From Rossellomorea aquimaris (lineage in GTDB: Bacteria > Bacillota > Bacilli > Bacillales > Bacillaceae_B), in assembly GCF_001877785.1 (NCBI RefSeq), contig NZ_MINN01000106.1:124001-188000 (forward strand): a stretch of 64,000 nt of DNA, in the 5' to 3' direction. The notes below the pieces were generated by a model that saw nothing but the letters and a program-made list of their open reading frames with translations, was not told the DNA's origin and made no database searches. Position 1 is the stretch's first letter, and the number at the start of each line of letters is the position of its first letter. Of this stretch, positions 47,181 to 56,324 are shown piece by piece. Both the position numbers and the translations under genes were made by a program.

Positions 47181-47810
47181 TTATTTTCCTTCCCGGTCAA
47201 TCAAAACGGCACGGACCGGGGATCCATCCCCGTCCCTAAGGGCGAGCGGCATGGCATACAGATCATAATAACCGGGTTCTACATCGTTCAGCACGATGCC
47301 TTCCAGGATCAAAATATCATTCTCGTTCAGTGCATGGTGGGCTTCCATCTCCTTGCTGTCCAGCTCATCCACTGAAGGGAGATCGACCCCTATGAGGTGA
47401 ATGCCTTTCTCTTTTAAAAAAGGTGCCAGTTCCGGCTGGATCGGAGGTATGGATTCAGGGAAAGCATTGAGATCCTTCCATGCCCCTGTCTTGAAAAGTA
47501 CTTTTTTCACACCGTTTAGGTCAATCCCTGAAAGGTGTTCGGGCCCGATACTTCCGGCATTTTCAGCAGTTACGACGACGGCCGGTCCGATATAGCGGTC
47601 AAGCGGCAGGTCCAATATTCGCTTGCCGTCATTTTCAAAATGAAACGGGGCATCCACGTGGGTTCCGGTATGGGCGCTCATGGTGAGCTGTCCGACATTG
47701 ACCGATCCCGTATCTTCCATTGCCCAATTGAGAGAAAAGGAAAAGGGGGTATCACCCGGCCATACTGGTATATCATTGTGCAATGGCTGTGTAATATCGA
47801 TGATTTTCAT
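47181..47810 (-). CDS. kynB: Kynurenine formamidase
   Basis: A 209-residue metal-dependent cyclase-family hydrolase, cleaving N-formylkynurenine to kynurenine and formate. ITQPLHNDIPVWPGDTPF at the start, metal motif MSAHTGTHVDAPFHF, IGVDLPSVDELDSKEMEAHH and LEGIVLNDVEPGYYDLYAMP are diagnostic of KynB. It follows kynU by 10 bp in one operon. Confidence 0.93.
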   Translation of the reverse strand: MKIIDITQPLHNDIPVWPGDTPFSFSLNWAMEDTGSVNVGQLTMSAHTGTHVDAPFHFENDGKRILDLPLDRYIGPAVVVTAENAGSIGPEHLSGIDLNGVKKVLFKTGAWKDLNAFPESIPPIQPELAPFLKEKGIHLIGVDLPSVDELDSKEMEAHHALNENDILILEGIVLNDVEPGYYDLYAMPLALRDGDGSPVRAVLIDREGK

Positions 47811-47820
47811 AATGACCTCC

Positions 47821-49098
47821 TCAGGCTACAACGTCACGGACGTTTTCAAATTGTTTATATTCTTCGTACTCCATGATTTTCTTCAAAATCTGGACGGTGT
47901 TCCAAACGTCTTCATAAGACGAATACAGAGCCACCGGAGCGAGGCGGATATTATTGGGCGCACGGAAGTCAGGCGTCACTTTATTAGCTTTCAGTGCCTT
48001 GCAGATCCTGGCGGCTTCGTCGTGCTGAAGGCTTATGTGGCCCCCGCGCCTTTCGTCTTCCTGCGGATTGCAGATGGTGAACCCGTATCCGGTAAGTTCC
48101 TGATTCACCAGCTCCATCATGAACCTCGTCAGGGAAAGGGATTTTTTCCGCAGCTCGCCGATTCCTGCTTCCTCAAAAAGTTGAAGTGAACCGAGTAAAG
48201 GCGCACTGCTCAAAATATGAGGTGTCCCGATCTGGAATGCCCCGGCGGACTCCGCAGGGGTGAGCACATGCTCCATATCGAACTGCTTGTCTTTCTTGGA
48301 ACCGAACCATCCTGCAAGTCCCGGCTTCTTCCCAAAATGCCGCTCATGGACATATAATCCGCCGACTCCGCCTGGACCGCTGTTCAGGTATTTATAATTG
48401 CACCAGACCGCAAAATCCACTCCGTCTTCATGAAGCTGATGGGGAAGGGCGCCGACCGAATGAGCCAGGTCGAATCCGATGACGATTCCGCGCTTATGGG
48501 CTTCAGCCGTCAACCATTTCATATCCAGAAGCTGACCGCTCCGGTATAAGACAGAAGGGAGGACGATCAGGGCGATATCGTCTGTCATGGCCTCGATGAT
48601 ATCTTCTTCCTTCAGCGTATATCCGTCCCGGCTGTTCACCTGCACCAGATGTTCCTCGTGGGTGTATCCCTTTAATTCCAGCTGACTTTGAATCGCGTAA
48701 ATGTCTGAAGGGAAAGTCAATTCATCCGCCAGGATCTTTGTCCGGTTTCCCTCTGGCTCATAAAAAGTCGCAATCAGCTGATGAAGATTTGTCGTAATCG
48801 ATCCCGTCACGATGACTTCTTCCGGTTTGGCCCCGACCAGGGGAGCCGTTTTCGCACCGAGTTTTTCAGAATAATAGTACCAGGGCTCCTCACCGTTCAT
48901 CCAGCCGTCGATCCCATGATCCTTCCAATCCTGTAGGGATGTGTGAAGCGCTTTCTCCGCACGTTTCGATAATAGGCCGAGGGAGTTGCCGTCCATATAG
49001 TAATGGCCTTCTTTTATGTAAAATTCGTCTTTGAAACGAGCGAGAGAGTCGCTCTTATCAAGTTCCTTTGCATGGTCGAGTGTAAGCTCCTTTGACAT
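47821..49098 (-). CDS. kynU: Kynureninase
   Basis: A 425-residue PLP enzyme splitting kynurenine to anthranilate and alanine. [33 protein letters not shown] with the PLP-binding Asp, and Schiff-base K236 in [12 protein letters not shown]. It is upstream of kynB. Tryptophan 2,3-dioxygenase (kynA) is not in the window. The opposite-strand frames here are shadows. Confidence 0.94.
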   Translation of the reverse strand: MSKELTLDHAKELDKSDSLARFKDEFYIKEGHYYMDGNSLGLLSKRAEKALHTSLQDWKDHGIDGWMNGEEPWYYYSEKLGAKTAPLVGAKPEEVIVTGSITTNLHQLIATFYEPEGNRTKILADELTFPSDIYAIQSQLELKGYTHEEHLVQVNSRDGYTLKEEDIIEAMTDDIALIVLPSVLYRSGQLLDMKWLTAEAHKRGIVIGFDLAHSVGALPHQLHEDGVDFAVWCNYKYLNSGPGGVGGLYVHERHFGKKPGLAGWFGSKKDKQFDMEHVLTPAESAGAFQIGTPHILSSAPLLGSLQLFEEAGIGELRKKSLSLTRFMMELVNQELTGYGFTICNPQEDERRGGHISLQHDEAARICKALKANKVTPDFRAPNNIRLAPVALYSSYEDVWNTVQILKKIMEYEEYKQFENVRDVVA

Positions 49099-49185
49099 CT
49101 TGATCCCGCCTTTTATAGATTTCTTCTATATAGAATGATAATCCAAATGGTCTGAATAGTAAAACATTTCAAAAGAGCCCTCCAA

Positions 49186-49221
49186 AACAAAAAAACAGCG
49201 CGGACCAAAAATGGTACGCGC
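49186..49221 (-). terminator. Terminator of the RpiR-family gene
   Basis: On the minus strand GCGCGTACC / GGTCCGCGC with loop ATTTTT, then TGTTTTTTT. Confidence 0.85.
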
Positions 49222-49230
49222 AGTCATAAC

Positions 49231-50085
49231 TTATATCCTCTTCAACGATATGGCCTTCCTCATCTTCTTCAGCGCTTCCTGTCCAGTCGCTTCACGATGC
49301 ATCATGATGTTCACATACAACGTATCAATGAGCGTCAGCTGTGCGATCCGGGAGGAAAGGGCTTCCGACCGGTAATCCGTTTCTTCAGATACGGTATACA
49401 GGGGAATGTCGGCCCCTTGGCTCAACGGGGATTTTGCGAAGTTTGTGATGCAAATGGTCTTCGCTCCAGTTTCCTTCACGACTTCCAACGTTTGAAGTAT
49501 ATCTTTCGTCGACCCGCTGTGAGAAATGAAGACTGCACAATCTTTTTCGGTCATCTGCGAAGCGGTCATCAGCTGGATGTGACTGTCCGAAGTTGCCCGC
49601 ACGCGAAGCCCTGTCCGGATCAGCTTGTGATAGGCATCCAGGGCAATGACGCCCGAGCCCCCGCTTCCGAAAAACTCGATTGATTCAGCTCCGGTTAACG
49701 CGTCCACTGCTTCCTGAAGCCGGCTTTCATCAACCACCATCAAAGTGTCTTCAATCGTTTTGATGTTTGAGCGGAATACTTTTGAAGCAATCGTTTGAGG
49801 AGTGTCTCCCTCATCGACCCGTTCATGGATGTCTTTAAGCCCCGTCACGATTTCAGATGCGAGTGCTATTTTCATAGCCTGGTAGCCTTTGAAACCGATT
49901 CGTTTGCAGAATCGGAAGACGGTGGAGTCGGCCACGCCAAGATCTTCAGCCAGACTGTTGATGGTGGAATGAATGATGTGGGTGGGATTTTCCAATATAT
50001 AATCGGCAATCTTCTTTTCCGTCTCACTGAACTGCGGGTAATGAGAACGGATGCTAGCCAGACAATGCTGATGTTCTTTCATCAT
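49231..50085 (-). CDS. RpiR/MurR-family regulator with SIS domain, probable gluconate regulator
   Basis: A protein of about 284 residues. The N-terminal RpiR helix-turn-helix (about 1-77) includes FSETEKKIADYILENPTHI and GVADSTVFRFCKRIGFKGYQ. The C-terminal SIS domain (about 115-255; FFGSGGSGVIALDAYHKLIR, VFISHSGSTKDILQTL) binds sugar phosphates. It is divergent from gntP, whose promoter region has several GAAAA..TTTTC palindromes, so it likely replaces GntR and senses a gluconate-derived phosphate (inference). ATG at 50085 follows AGGAGT by 7 nt. Confidence 0.85.
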   Translation of the reverse strand: MMKEHQHCLASIRSHYPQFSETEKKIADYILENPTHIIHSTINSLAEDLGVADSTVFRFCKRIGFKGYQAMKIALASEIVTGLKDIHERVDEGDTPQTIASKVFRSNIKTIEDTLMVVDESRLQEAVDALTGAESIEFFGSGGSGVIALDAYHKLIRTGLRVRATSDSHIQLMTASQMTEKDCAVFISHSGSTKDILQTLEVVKETGAKTICITNFAKSPLSQGADIPLYTVSEETDYRSEALSSRIAQLTLIDTLYVNIMMHREATGQEALKKMRKAISLKRI

Positions 50086-50154
50086 GAGCAACACTCCTGT
50101 AAGGGTTTTCATGGTTTTATTATACTAGAATAAAAGAAAAAGAAAAATATTTTT

Positions 50155-50168
50155 TGTAAACGGTTGCA
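50155..50168. promoter_or_regulatory. cre-like site overlapping the gntP -35
   Basis: TGTAAACGGTTGCA has one mismatch to the cre consensus and overlaps the -35 TTGCAA. Confidence 0.6.
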
Positions 50169-50191
50169 ATTAGAAAAATATTTTTTATAAT
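50164..50191 (+). promoter_or_regulatory. Promoter of gntP-gntK
   Basis: -35 TTGCAA (50164-50169), 16-nt spacer, -10 TATAAT (50186-50191). Confidence 0.6.
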
Positions 50192-50290
50192 AGAGATATC
50201 AAGAAAAAATAATTTTTCCGACTTACACGCTTCTCAAGAAAATATTTTCCTAGATGAACAGTTTGAGAGGATCACTTACATAATGTGTTT

Positions 50291-50304
50291 TGTAAACGCT
50301 TAAA
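50291..50304. promoter_or_regulatory. Second cre-like site upstream of gntP
   Basis: TGTAAACGCTTAAA has one mismatch to the cre consensus; it lies downstream of the promoter, where a CcpA roadblock would be expected. Confidence 0.5.
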
Positions 50305-50360
50305 TGTATTGGTTGGAATCAGAAATAAGTATATTTAAAAAAGAAGGGCAGGGGTTCAAG

Positions 50361-51704
50361 ATGTCAGATCAAATGCTGATACTGGTTGCGTTAGCAGGAA
50401 TTTTTCTTCTATTATTTTTAGTTATTAAAACAAAGCTTCATGCTTTTGTTTCGCTGCTTCTGGTAAGTTTAATCGTCGGGATTGCAGCGGGTATGCCTCT
50501 TGGTGAGGTTGTCACCTCGATCCAGAACGGGATGGGAGGGACACTCGGATTCGTCGCTGTAGTCGTTGGTTTAGGTGCTATGTTCGGCCGCATGCTTGAA
50601 GTTTCAGGAGGGGCAGAACGTCTTGCCCAGACTTTGATCAATAAATTCGGGGAAGATAAAGCACAGTGGTCACTTGGAATTACAGGGTTCCTTGTAGCGA
50701 TTCCCGTATTCTTCGATGTCGGTTTCATCATCCTTGTGCCGATTGTATACGGACTGGCAAGGAAAACAGGAAAATCATTATTGTACTATGGTATTCCTTT
50801 GCTTGCGGGTCTAGCCGTAACACACAGTTTCATTCCGCCGACACCTGGACCGATAGCGGTTGCCGACTTGATTGGTGCAGATCTTGGCTGGGTCATTCTT
50901 TTCGGGGTGATTGCAGGAATTCCGTCCATGATCATTGCCGGACCGCTTTTTGCAAAATTCATCTCGAAAAAAATTCATGCCGTTGTGCCTGATTATATGC
51001 AGGCAGAAGAAATGGAAGATGATAAGGATCTTCCAAGCTTCGGTCTGATTGCATCATTGATTTCGATTCCACTTGTATTGATTCTTTTGAATACGCTGTC
51101 AGGAGTATTGTTGGATGAAGGGAATACTCTGCGTTCGATCTTGACATTCCTTGGTCATCCGTTCGTTGCTCTGACTATCGCGACGATCCTTACATTTATC
51201 CTTCTTGGGACGAAGCGCGGCTACACAAGGGATGAAGTGCAGGAAATTGCCACAAAAGCCCTTGAGCCTGCGGGGATCATCATCCTTGTTACAGGTGCCG
51301 GCGGAGTCTTCAAGCAAGTCTTGATCGACTCAGGAGTTGGTGAGGTCCTTGGTGAAATGATGGCGGGATCAAGCCTTCCGCCGATAGCCCTGGCCTTCCT
51401 GATTGCGATGGTTGTGCGTGTGGCTCAAGGTTCTGCGACCGTGTCGATGGTTACAGCTGCAGGTCTGATGAGCCCGCTGATTTCCACATTGGGCATGGAA
51501 GGTCCCGTTCTTGGATTGATGGTTATCGCCATCGCATCCGGTGCGACAGTATTCTCCCACGTCAATGACAGCGGATTCTGGCTGGTCAATCGTTACTTCG
51601 GACTGGACGTTAAAGATACATTGAAATCATGGACCGTCATGGAAACACTCATTGGTTTCGTTGGATTCGCGGTTGTGTTCATATTGGGTATGTTTATCGC
51701 ATAA
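50361..51704 (+). CDS. gntP: Gluconate:H+ symporter, GntP family
   Basis: A 447-residue membrane protein with about 12 hydrophobic segments. GMGGTLGFVAVVVGLGAMFG, FLVAIPVFFDVGFIILVP, THSFIPPTPGPIAVA and HVNDSGFWLVNRYFG are characteristic of GntP. It imports gluconate. The frame is open from 50304, but GGCAGGGG precedes the ATG at 50361. gntK follows after a hairpin. Confidence 0.93.
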   Translation: MSDQMLILVALAGIFLLLFLVIKTKLHAFVSLLLVSLIVGIAAGMPLGEVVTSIQNGMGGTLGFVAVVVGLGAMFGRMLEVSGGAERLAQTLINKFGEDKAQWSLGITGFLVAIPVFFDVGFIILVPIVYGLARKTGKSLLYYGIPLLAGLAVTHSFIPPTPGPIAVADLIGADLGWVILFGVIAGIPSMIIAGPLFAKFISKKIHAVVPDYMQAEEMEDDKDLPSFGLIASLISIPLVLILLNTLSGVLLDEGNTLRSILTFLGHPFVALTIATILTFILLGTKRGYTRDEVQEIATKALEPAGIIILVTGAGGVFKQVLIDSGVGEVLGEMMAGSSLPPIALAFLIAMVVRVAQGSATVSMVTAAGLMSPLISTLGMEGPVLGLMVIAIASGATVFSHVNDSGFWLVNRYFGLDVKDTLKSWTVMETLIGFVGFAVVFILGMFIA

Positions 51705-51727
51705 AGGTTTTATACTAATGGTAATGA

Positions 51728-51766
51728 AGGAAAAGGAAGGGCTTTCAGGCTTCTTCCTTTTCTCTG
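51728..51766 (+). terminator. Hairpin between gntP and gntK, partial terminator
   Basis: GGAAAAGGAAG / CTTCTTCCTTTTC with a short loop and T-rich 3' arm. It probably lowers gntK expression relative to gntP. Confidence 0.6.
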
Positions 51767-51842
51767 TTTTCTATCATAGCGGGTGACTTTTAGCTGACCC
51801 CGTTTTATACTTGTCACAGCAATGGTTACAGGAGGAATGAAC

Positions 51843-53369
51843 ATGGCACAGATGATTGGTGTAGATATCGGAACCACAAGTACGAAAGCGGTACTTTTTA
51901 ATGAAAAAGGAGAAGCACTCTGCCGTCACGGAGTGGAATATCCATTACATACACCTGCCCCGGGAACGGCTGAGCAGGACCCTGAAGAAATTTTCCGTGC
52001 AGTCATTAAAGCGATCAGGGAAGTGACTGTTCAGGCGGAAGAAAAGATTTCGTTTGTTTCGTTCAGTTCGGCGATGCACAGCTTGATCCTGGTAGATGAA
52101 AACGGGCAGCCGCTCACGGGATCGATTACGTGGGCAGATAACCGCAGCGCCGGGTGGGCTGAGAAAATCAAGAAGGAATACAATGGGATGGACATTTACC
52201 GCAGGACGGGCACGCCGATCCATCCAATGTCGCCTCTTGTGAAACTGGCCTGGCTCAATGCGGAGCATAATGATTTATTTTCAAAAGCAGCGAAATTCAT
52301 TTCCATAAAAGAATTTGTATTTCACCGTTTCTTCGGTGAATATGTTGTCGATTATTCCATCGCGTCTGCAACGGGGATGTTCAACCTGGAAAATCTCGCA
52401 TGGGATGAAGAAGCGTTAAACACAGCAGGTGTAACGAGCGTCCAATTATCAAAACCTGTTCCTACAACCGAAAGTCTGACAGGCTTGAAAGAGGAATATA
52501 CAGAAATGCTCGGACTGCCGGCGGACACATCTTTTGTAGTCGGCGCAAGCGACGGCGTCCTGTCGAATCTCGGGGTGAACGCCATCGAACCGGGTGTCGT
52601 GGCAGTGACCATCGGTACGAGCGGAGCCATCCGGGCCGTTACCGACCGGCCTGTGACCGATCCAAAAGGACGGATTTTCTGCTATGCATTGACGGATAAG
52701 CACTGGGTCATCGGAGGACCGGTGAATAACGGCGGTATGATCTTCAGATGGGTGCGCGACGAACTCGCTTCAGCCGAAGTGGAAGTTGCCAAGAGAATAG
52801 GGAAAGATCCTTATGAAGTACTGACCGACATCGCAGAAAAAGTTGAACCGGGATCGGAAGGGCTGCTCTTCCACCCGTATATGGCAGGGGAAAGGGCTCC
52901 GTTATGGAATGCAAAAGCCCGCGGATCATTCTTCGGACTCGGCATGCATCACAAAAAAGAGCATATGATCCGGGCGGTGCTTGAAGGGATCGTCATGAAT
53001 CTGTACAGCGTGCTGCTCGCCCTCGAGGAACTGATCGGTTCCCCGACCCGTGTACAGGCAACGGGTGGATTCGCACGTTCAGAGCTGTGGCGCCAGATGC
53101 TAGCGGATATCTTCGATCAGGAAGTCGAAGTGCCGGAAAGCTTTGAAAGCTCCTGTCTTGGAGCGGTCGTCCTCGGCATGTACGGGCAAGGGACCCTGGG
53201 CTCGCTGGAAGAAGTCGAGTCGATGGTCGGCTCCGTCCATTCCCATCAGCCTGACGAAAAAGCAACAGAAGCCTACCGGAGACTGATGCCGATCTTCATC
53301 CGGCTGCCGCGTCTCTTGGAAAGTGAATACGAAGAAATCAGTGCATACCAGGAACAAAGCCGGCTGTAG
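51843..53369 (+). CDS. gntK: Gluconokinase (FGGY family)
   Basis: A 508-residue sugar kinase phosphorylating gluconate. N-terminal IGVDIGTTSTKAVLFNEKGE (ATP phosphate site), TWADNRSAGWAEKI, GASDGVLSNLGVNAIEPG, GGPVNNGGMIFRWVRDE, and C-terminal ATGGFARSELWRQMLADIF. ATG at 51843 is 7 nt after GGAGG. Gluconate 6-phosphate dehydrogenase is not in the window. The terminator stem overlaps the stop codon. Confidence 0.93.
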   Translation: MAQMIGVDIGTTSTKAVLFNEKGEALCRHGVEYPLHTPAPGTAEQDPEEIFRAVIKAIREVTVQAEEKISFVSFSSAMHSLILVDENGQPLTGSITWADNRSAGWAEKIKKEYNGMDIYRRTGTPIHPMSPLVKLAWLNAEHNDLFSKAAKFISIKEFVFHRFFGEYVVDYSIASATGMFNLENLAWDEEALNTAGVTSVQLSKPVPTTESLTGLKEEYTEMLGLPADTSFVVGASDGVLSNLGVNAIEPGVVAVTIGTSGAIRAVTDRPVTDPKGRIFCYALTDKHWVIGGPVNNGGMIFRWVRDELASAEVEVAKRIGKDPYEVLTDIAEKVEPGSEGLLFHPYMAGERAPLWNAKARGSFFGLGMHHKKEHMIRAVLEGIVMNLYSVLLALEELIGSPTRVQATGGFARSELWRQMLADIFDQEVEVPESFESSCLGAVVLGMYGQGTLGSLEEVESMVGSVHSHQPDEKATEAYRRLMPIFIRLPRLLESEYEEISAYQEQSRL

Positions 53370-53384
53370 AGCCGGTTTTTCTTT
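53358..53384 (+). terminator. Intrinsic terminator of gntK
   Basis: CCGGCT / AGCCGG with loop GTAG (containing the stop codon) and TTTTT. Confidence 0.88.
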
Positions 53385-53480
53385 TTGAACTATTTTATGG
53401 TCAATTTAATTTTGTGGCTGCCAGAATATATTATCATGAAACTTTTTTAGAAGCAGATCAGTTATTAGAATGATTCTTAA

Positions 53481-53592
53481 AAGATCATATTTTTCTAAAA
53501 TGGATCATAAATCCTCAGAATGGATCATAAATCTCCAAAATGGATCATATTTTTCTAGAATGGATCATAAATCTCCAAAATGGATCATAACC
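53481..53592. repeat. 20-nt periodic TGGATCATAA array
   Basis: TGGATCAT occurs at 53501, 53521, 53541, 53561 and 53581, with a variant at 53481, exactly 20 nt apart. The rest of each unit alternates between AAATCTCCAAAA and ATTTTTCTAGAA. It fills much of the 456-bp gap; the remainder holds only a TATAAT-like -10 at 53757 for the next gene. Confidence 0.9.
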
Positions 53593-53825
53593 CCGCCCCA
53601 ACCACCAAATTACCGCCGTTCAACAAACTCATAAAGTCGATTGAGGATCCTATTTGAACAAATCATCCATTTTCTTTACTAACCGGAGACAATTTTAAAT
53701 AAAAAGAACCAGACTCAGCCCACTCCAACACATTAGCCAATTTTCGCCCATTTCATGTATAATAAAATAGACAAACAAACATTCATTAGCGATTAATTTT
53801 ATAGACTGAAAGAGAGTGAAACAGA

Positions 53826-54545
53826 ATGGGACGTAAGTGGAATAATATTAAAGAAAAGAAAGCGTCAAAGGATGCAAACACAAGCCGCATTTATGCGAAG
53901 TTCGGACGTGAAATCTATGTAGCGGCTAAATCCGGCGAGCCGGATCCAGACCTGAATCAGAATTTGAAATTCGTGCTTGAGCGTGCTAAAACGTACAACG
54001 TTCCGAAACATATCATCGACCGTGCCATAGAAAAGGCAAAGGGCGGTTCTGAGGAGAACTATGATGAACTGCGCTACGAAGGCTTCGGGCCGAATGGATC
54101 AATGGTCATCGTTGATGCACTGACAAACAACGTGAACCGCACAGCTTCGGAAGTAAGAGCGGCGTTCGGTAAAAATGGCGGTAACATGGGTGTGAGCGGC
54201 TCAGTTGCGTATATGTTCGATGCAACTGCTGTCATCGGTGTTGAAGGGAAATCTGAAGAAGAGGTTCTTGAAATTCTGATGGAGGCGGACGTTGATGCCC
54301 GCGACATCATCGAAGAAGACGATGCAGTCATCGTCTATGCTGAGCCGGATCAATTCCATGCCGTGCAGGAAGCGTTCAAGAGTGCAGGCGTGGACGAGTT
54401 CACGGTTGCCGAACTGACGATGCTGGCACAAAATGATGTCGAGCTTCCTGAAGATGCTCAGGCACAATTCGAGAAAATGATCGATGCCATTGAAGACCTG
54501 GAAGATGTTCAGCAGGTCTATCATAATGTCGATCTGGGAGAGTAA
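53826..54545 (+). CDS. YebC/PmpR-family protein (YeeN/YeeI type)
   Basis: A 239-residue three-domain protein. [20 protein letters not shown] is the short-linker N-terminus of the YebC2 branch (classical YebC has GHSKWANIKH). Then [40 protein letters not shown] and [14 protein letters not shown]. Family members have been described as transcription regulators and as factors acting on ribosomes at difficult sequences; which applies here is not decided by sequence. RBS GAAAGAGAG. Confidence 0.9.
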   Translation: MGRKWNNIKEKKASKDANTSRIYAKFGREIYVAAKSGEPDPDLNQNLKFVLERAKTYNVPKHIIDRAIEKAKGGSEENYDELRYEGFGPNGSMVIVDALTNNVNRTASEVRAAFGKNGGNMGVSGSVAYMFDATAVIGVEGKSEEEVLEILMEADVDARDIIEEDDAVIVYAEPDQFHAVQEAFKSAGVDEFTVAELTMLAQNDVELPEDAQAQFEKMIDAIEDLEDVQQVYHNVDLGE

Positions 54546-54551
54546 CAACCT

Positions 54552-54585
54552 GGAGCGTATTCCTAAATGGAGTACGCTTTTTCTT
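54552..54585 (+). terminator. Intrinsic terminator of the YebC-family gene
   Basis: AGCGTATTCC / GGAGTACGCT, short loop, TTTTTC. Confidence 0.85.
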
Positions 54586-54663
54586 TTGGACCGACCTCCC
54601 CTGGAAACAACCCTGCATGAATTGGAGCCGCAGGACTCATACTAAACCATGGAGGTGGTACAG

Positions 54664-54876
54664 GTGGATAAAGAAAAGAAAAATACCGAATTGAATTTTG
54701 ACACACCCATCAACCCGGATTATCAAAGCTTTATGCCTGAGAAGGATGGGCGCTATACTTCGGTAGAATTCAAGGAAGCCTTCCATGGTGAATCAGTCGA
54801 TGAACTTCGGTCGATCGAGGAAGGGAATATCTATTTTGCCGGTAAAGAGATCGGCCAGCAAAACGAAAATGGTTAA
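54664..54876 (+). CDS. Small acidic protein 1 of a three-gene cluster
   Basis: A 70-residue frame from a GTG that lies 8 nt after GGAGG (the ATG at 54649 overlaps that RBS). It begins VDKEKKNTELNFDTPINPDY and ends GKEIGQQNENG. Polar, acidic and probably poorly structured; no signal or membrane segment. The N-terminus and the FDTP motif resemble the third protein of the cluster. Function unknown. Confidence 0.75.
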   Translation: MDKEKKNTELNFDTPINPDYQSFMPEKDGRYTSVEFKEAFHGESVDELRSIEEGNIYFAGKEIGQQNENG

Positions 54877-54888
54877 GGGGGAATGGTG

Positions 54889-55029
54889 ATGAACACAGAA
54901 AATTATCCGGTGGCAAATCTTTCACATGAAACTCTGAACAAACTGCAGCAAATCGAAAGTGAATTGCGCAGCCAGACCGATGAGGATATTGTGCTGATTG
55001 CCTATACAAAAGAGAAGGAAGCCCATTAG
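54889..55029 (+). CDS. Small protein 2 of the cluster (46 aa)
   Basis: ATG after AAGGGGG, 12 bp downstream of the first small gene. Sequence features: NYPVANLSHETLNKLQQIES, then a charged helix and AYTKEKEAH at the end. It looks like one amphipathic helix of the kind found in small spore-associated or regulatory proteins, but no family is recognised. Confidence 0.65.
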   Translation: MNTENYPVANLSHETLNKLQQIESELRSQTDEDIVLIAYTKEKEAH

Positions 55030-55045
55030 AAAGGAGGCAGTGGAA

Positions 55046-55246
55046 GTGGATAAAGGAAAAAAAGAACTGCCTGACTTCAAGGAGCTTGATGATCGGCTGA
55101 TTGCGGAGCCTTCACAGGGCCCTTTTTTTGAAATCAAGACGAATCTTGATACGCCGGTCACCGAAGACAATCCATACATCTCATCAGAAACAAGCAATGA
55201 AGAAATCGAGAAGATCAAACGGTTTTTCGATGATGATGTTTACTGA
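55046..55246 (+). CDS. Small acidic protein 3 of the cluster (66 aa)
   Basis: GTG 8 nt after AAGGAGG. It begins VDKGKKELPDFKELDDRLIA, contains NLDTPVTEDNPYISSET, and ends IEKIKRFFDDDVY. It shares VDKxKK and xxDTP with the first protein, suggesting duplication or shared targeting. The longer frame from 54998 overlaps the second gene and lacks an RBS. A terminator follows. Confidence 0.75.
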   Translation: MDKGKKELPDFKELDDRLIAEPSQGPFFEIKTNLDTPVTEDNPYISSETSNEEIEKIKRFFDDDVY

Positions 55247-55250
55247 TGAC

Positions 55251-55283
55251 AGGCCTGGTCTTATCGGGATCAGGTCTTTTTTA
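55251..55283 (+). terminator. Terminator of the small-gene cluster
   Basis: CCTGGTC / GATCAGG (one G-T pair), 7-nt loop, then TCTTTTTT. Confidence 0.8.
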
Positions 55284-55378
55284 TATGCCTTCTCAATCCT
55301 TTACTTGCAGACGTCAATGGGACAATTTTTTTCAAAAGCCGTCCTTATTGTTACAATTGATAACTAAGAGGTGATATT

Positions 55379-55942
55379 TTGAAAGTATTGATCATTATTT
55401 CACATCCCAGAACAAATTCATTGACGTTCTCGATTGCCAAGCATTTTCAGGAAGGTTTACAGGAACAGGGGCATAAAGCGACAGTATTGGATCTCTACCG
55501 GGAAGAATTCGATCCGGTACTCAAGGAAAAAGATGAGCCCGGATGGGGGAATCCTGTTAAGACGCGGGCGACACACGTGGTAGAAAGCGAGAGGAAGAGA
55601 CTGAAACGTTATGATGCCTATGTATTTATATTTCCGATATGGTGGGGTGGTTTACCGGCCATTTTAAAAGGGTATATAGATAGAGTCTTCTTCTACCCTT
55701 CTCCTTCTAAATTCCGTGCTGACAAAGTGATCTGGCTGGGACTGGCCGGCGATACCGAGCAGGAATTTACTTCAGGCGGACATGATACCGCTCTAAAACA
55801 CCAATTAATTCATGGTATTTCTAAAAAAATGGGCATAATGAGTTCAGAAACAAAATTCTTTTTTGACACGATGGACGAGGATAAAAAATTCGATTATGAA
55901 AAAACTATGGAAGAAGCCTATCAGCTCGGTCTTTCTTTTTAA
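55379..55942 (+). CDS. Flavodoxin-fold NAD(P)H oxidoreductase
   Basis: A 187-residue protein of the NQO/KefF/YwrO group: VLIIISHPRTNSLTFSIAKH (FMN phosphate loop), YRGEEFDP-like LYREEFDPVLKE, and IFPIWWGGLPAILKGYIDRVF (isoalloxazine loop). It would reduce quinones or similar acceptors with two electrons. TTG start after AGAGGTGATATT. Monocistronic; the 260 bp after it are AT-rich without clear features. Confidence 0.88.
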   Translation: MKVLIIISHPRTNSLTFSIAKHFQEGLQEQGHKATVLDLYREEFDPVLKEKDEPGWGNPVKTRATHVVESERKRLKRYDAYVFIFPIWWGGLPAILKGYIDRVFFYPSPSKFRADKVIWLGLAGDTEQEFTSGGHDTALKHQLIHGISKKMGIMSSETKFFFDTMDEDKKFDYEKTMEEAYQLGLSF

Positions 55943-56206
55943 AAACAGGATAAATGTCACGGTCTCTTTAAAATAAATTTAAATAATTTTTGATGAATAA
56001 ATATTGAGTAATACTATATATTTGTGTTTAAAATGGATAATTAATGTATATTTATTCACTGGTATCCTCGTTTTTAGAACGCCGGACTTTTATTTTTTCT
56101 GTGTTATGTTATGATAATTCTTGTGTCTACATCGGAGAAGGTTATTGCAGAAGAGATTTATGGTGTATAAAAAATACAAAAATATGTATAAGGAGGTTGT
56201 TGCTGC

Positions 56207-56314
56207 GTGGGAGAACAATTAACTTTGGCAACCTGGCTATGGCTGACCATACCGATGCCGCTATTGATTCTTTTATCGATCATTACATTCTTTACAGAAA
56301 AAACAAAGGAGTAG
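56207..56314 (+). CDS. Symporter small accessory protein (35 aa)
   Basis: A GTG-initiated frame with AGGAGG 10 nt upstream: VGEQLTLATWLWLTIPMPLL, then ILLSIITFFTEKTKE. It is one hydrophobic segment ending in charged residues, 10 bp before putP. Tiny single-span proteins encoded right before sodium:solute symporters are a known pattern. It is too short for routine gene calling. The longer frame from 56044 over it is a shadow. Confidence 0.75.
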   Translation: MGEQLTLATWLWLTIPMPLLILLSIITFFTEKTKE

Positions 56315-56324
56315 ATAACAGACT

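Larger units (their letters stand above)
50137..50251. promoter_or_regulatory. Group of GAAAA-N-TTTTC palindromes, candidate RpiR operators
   Basis: Four related palindromes lie at about 50142-50156, 50173-50188, 50203-50218 (GAAAAAATAATTTTTC) and 50238-50249 (GAAAATATTTTC, perfect) between the divergent regulator and gntP. Confidence 0.5.
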
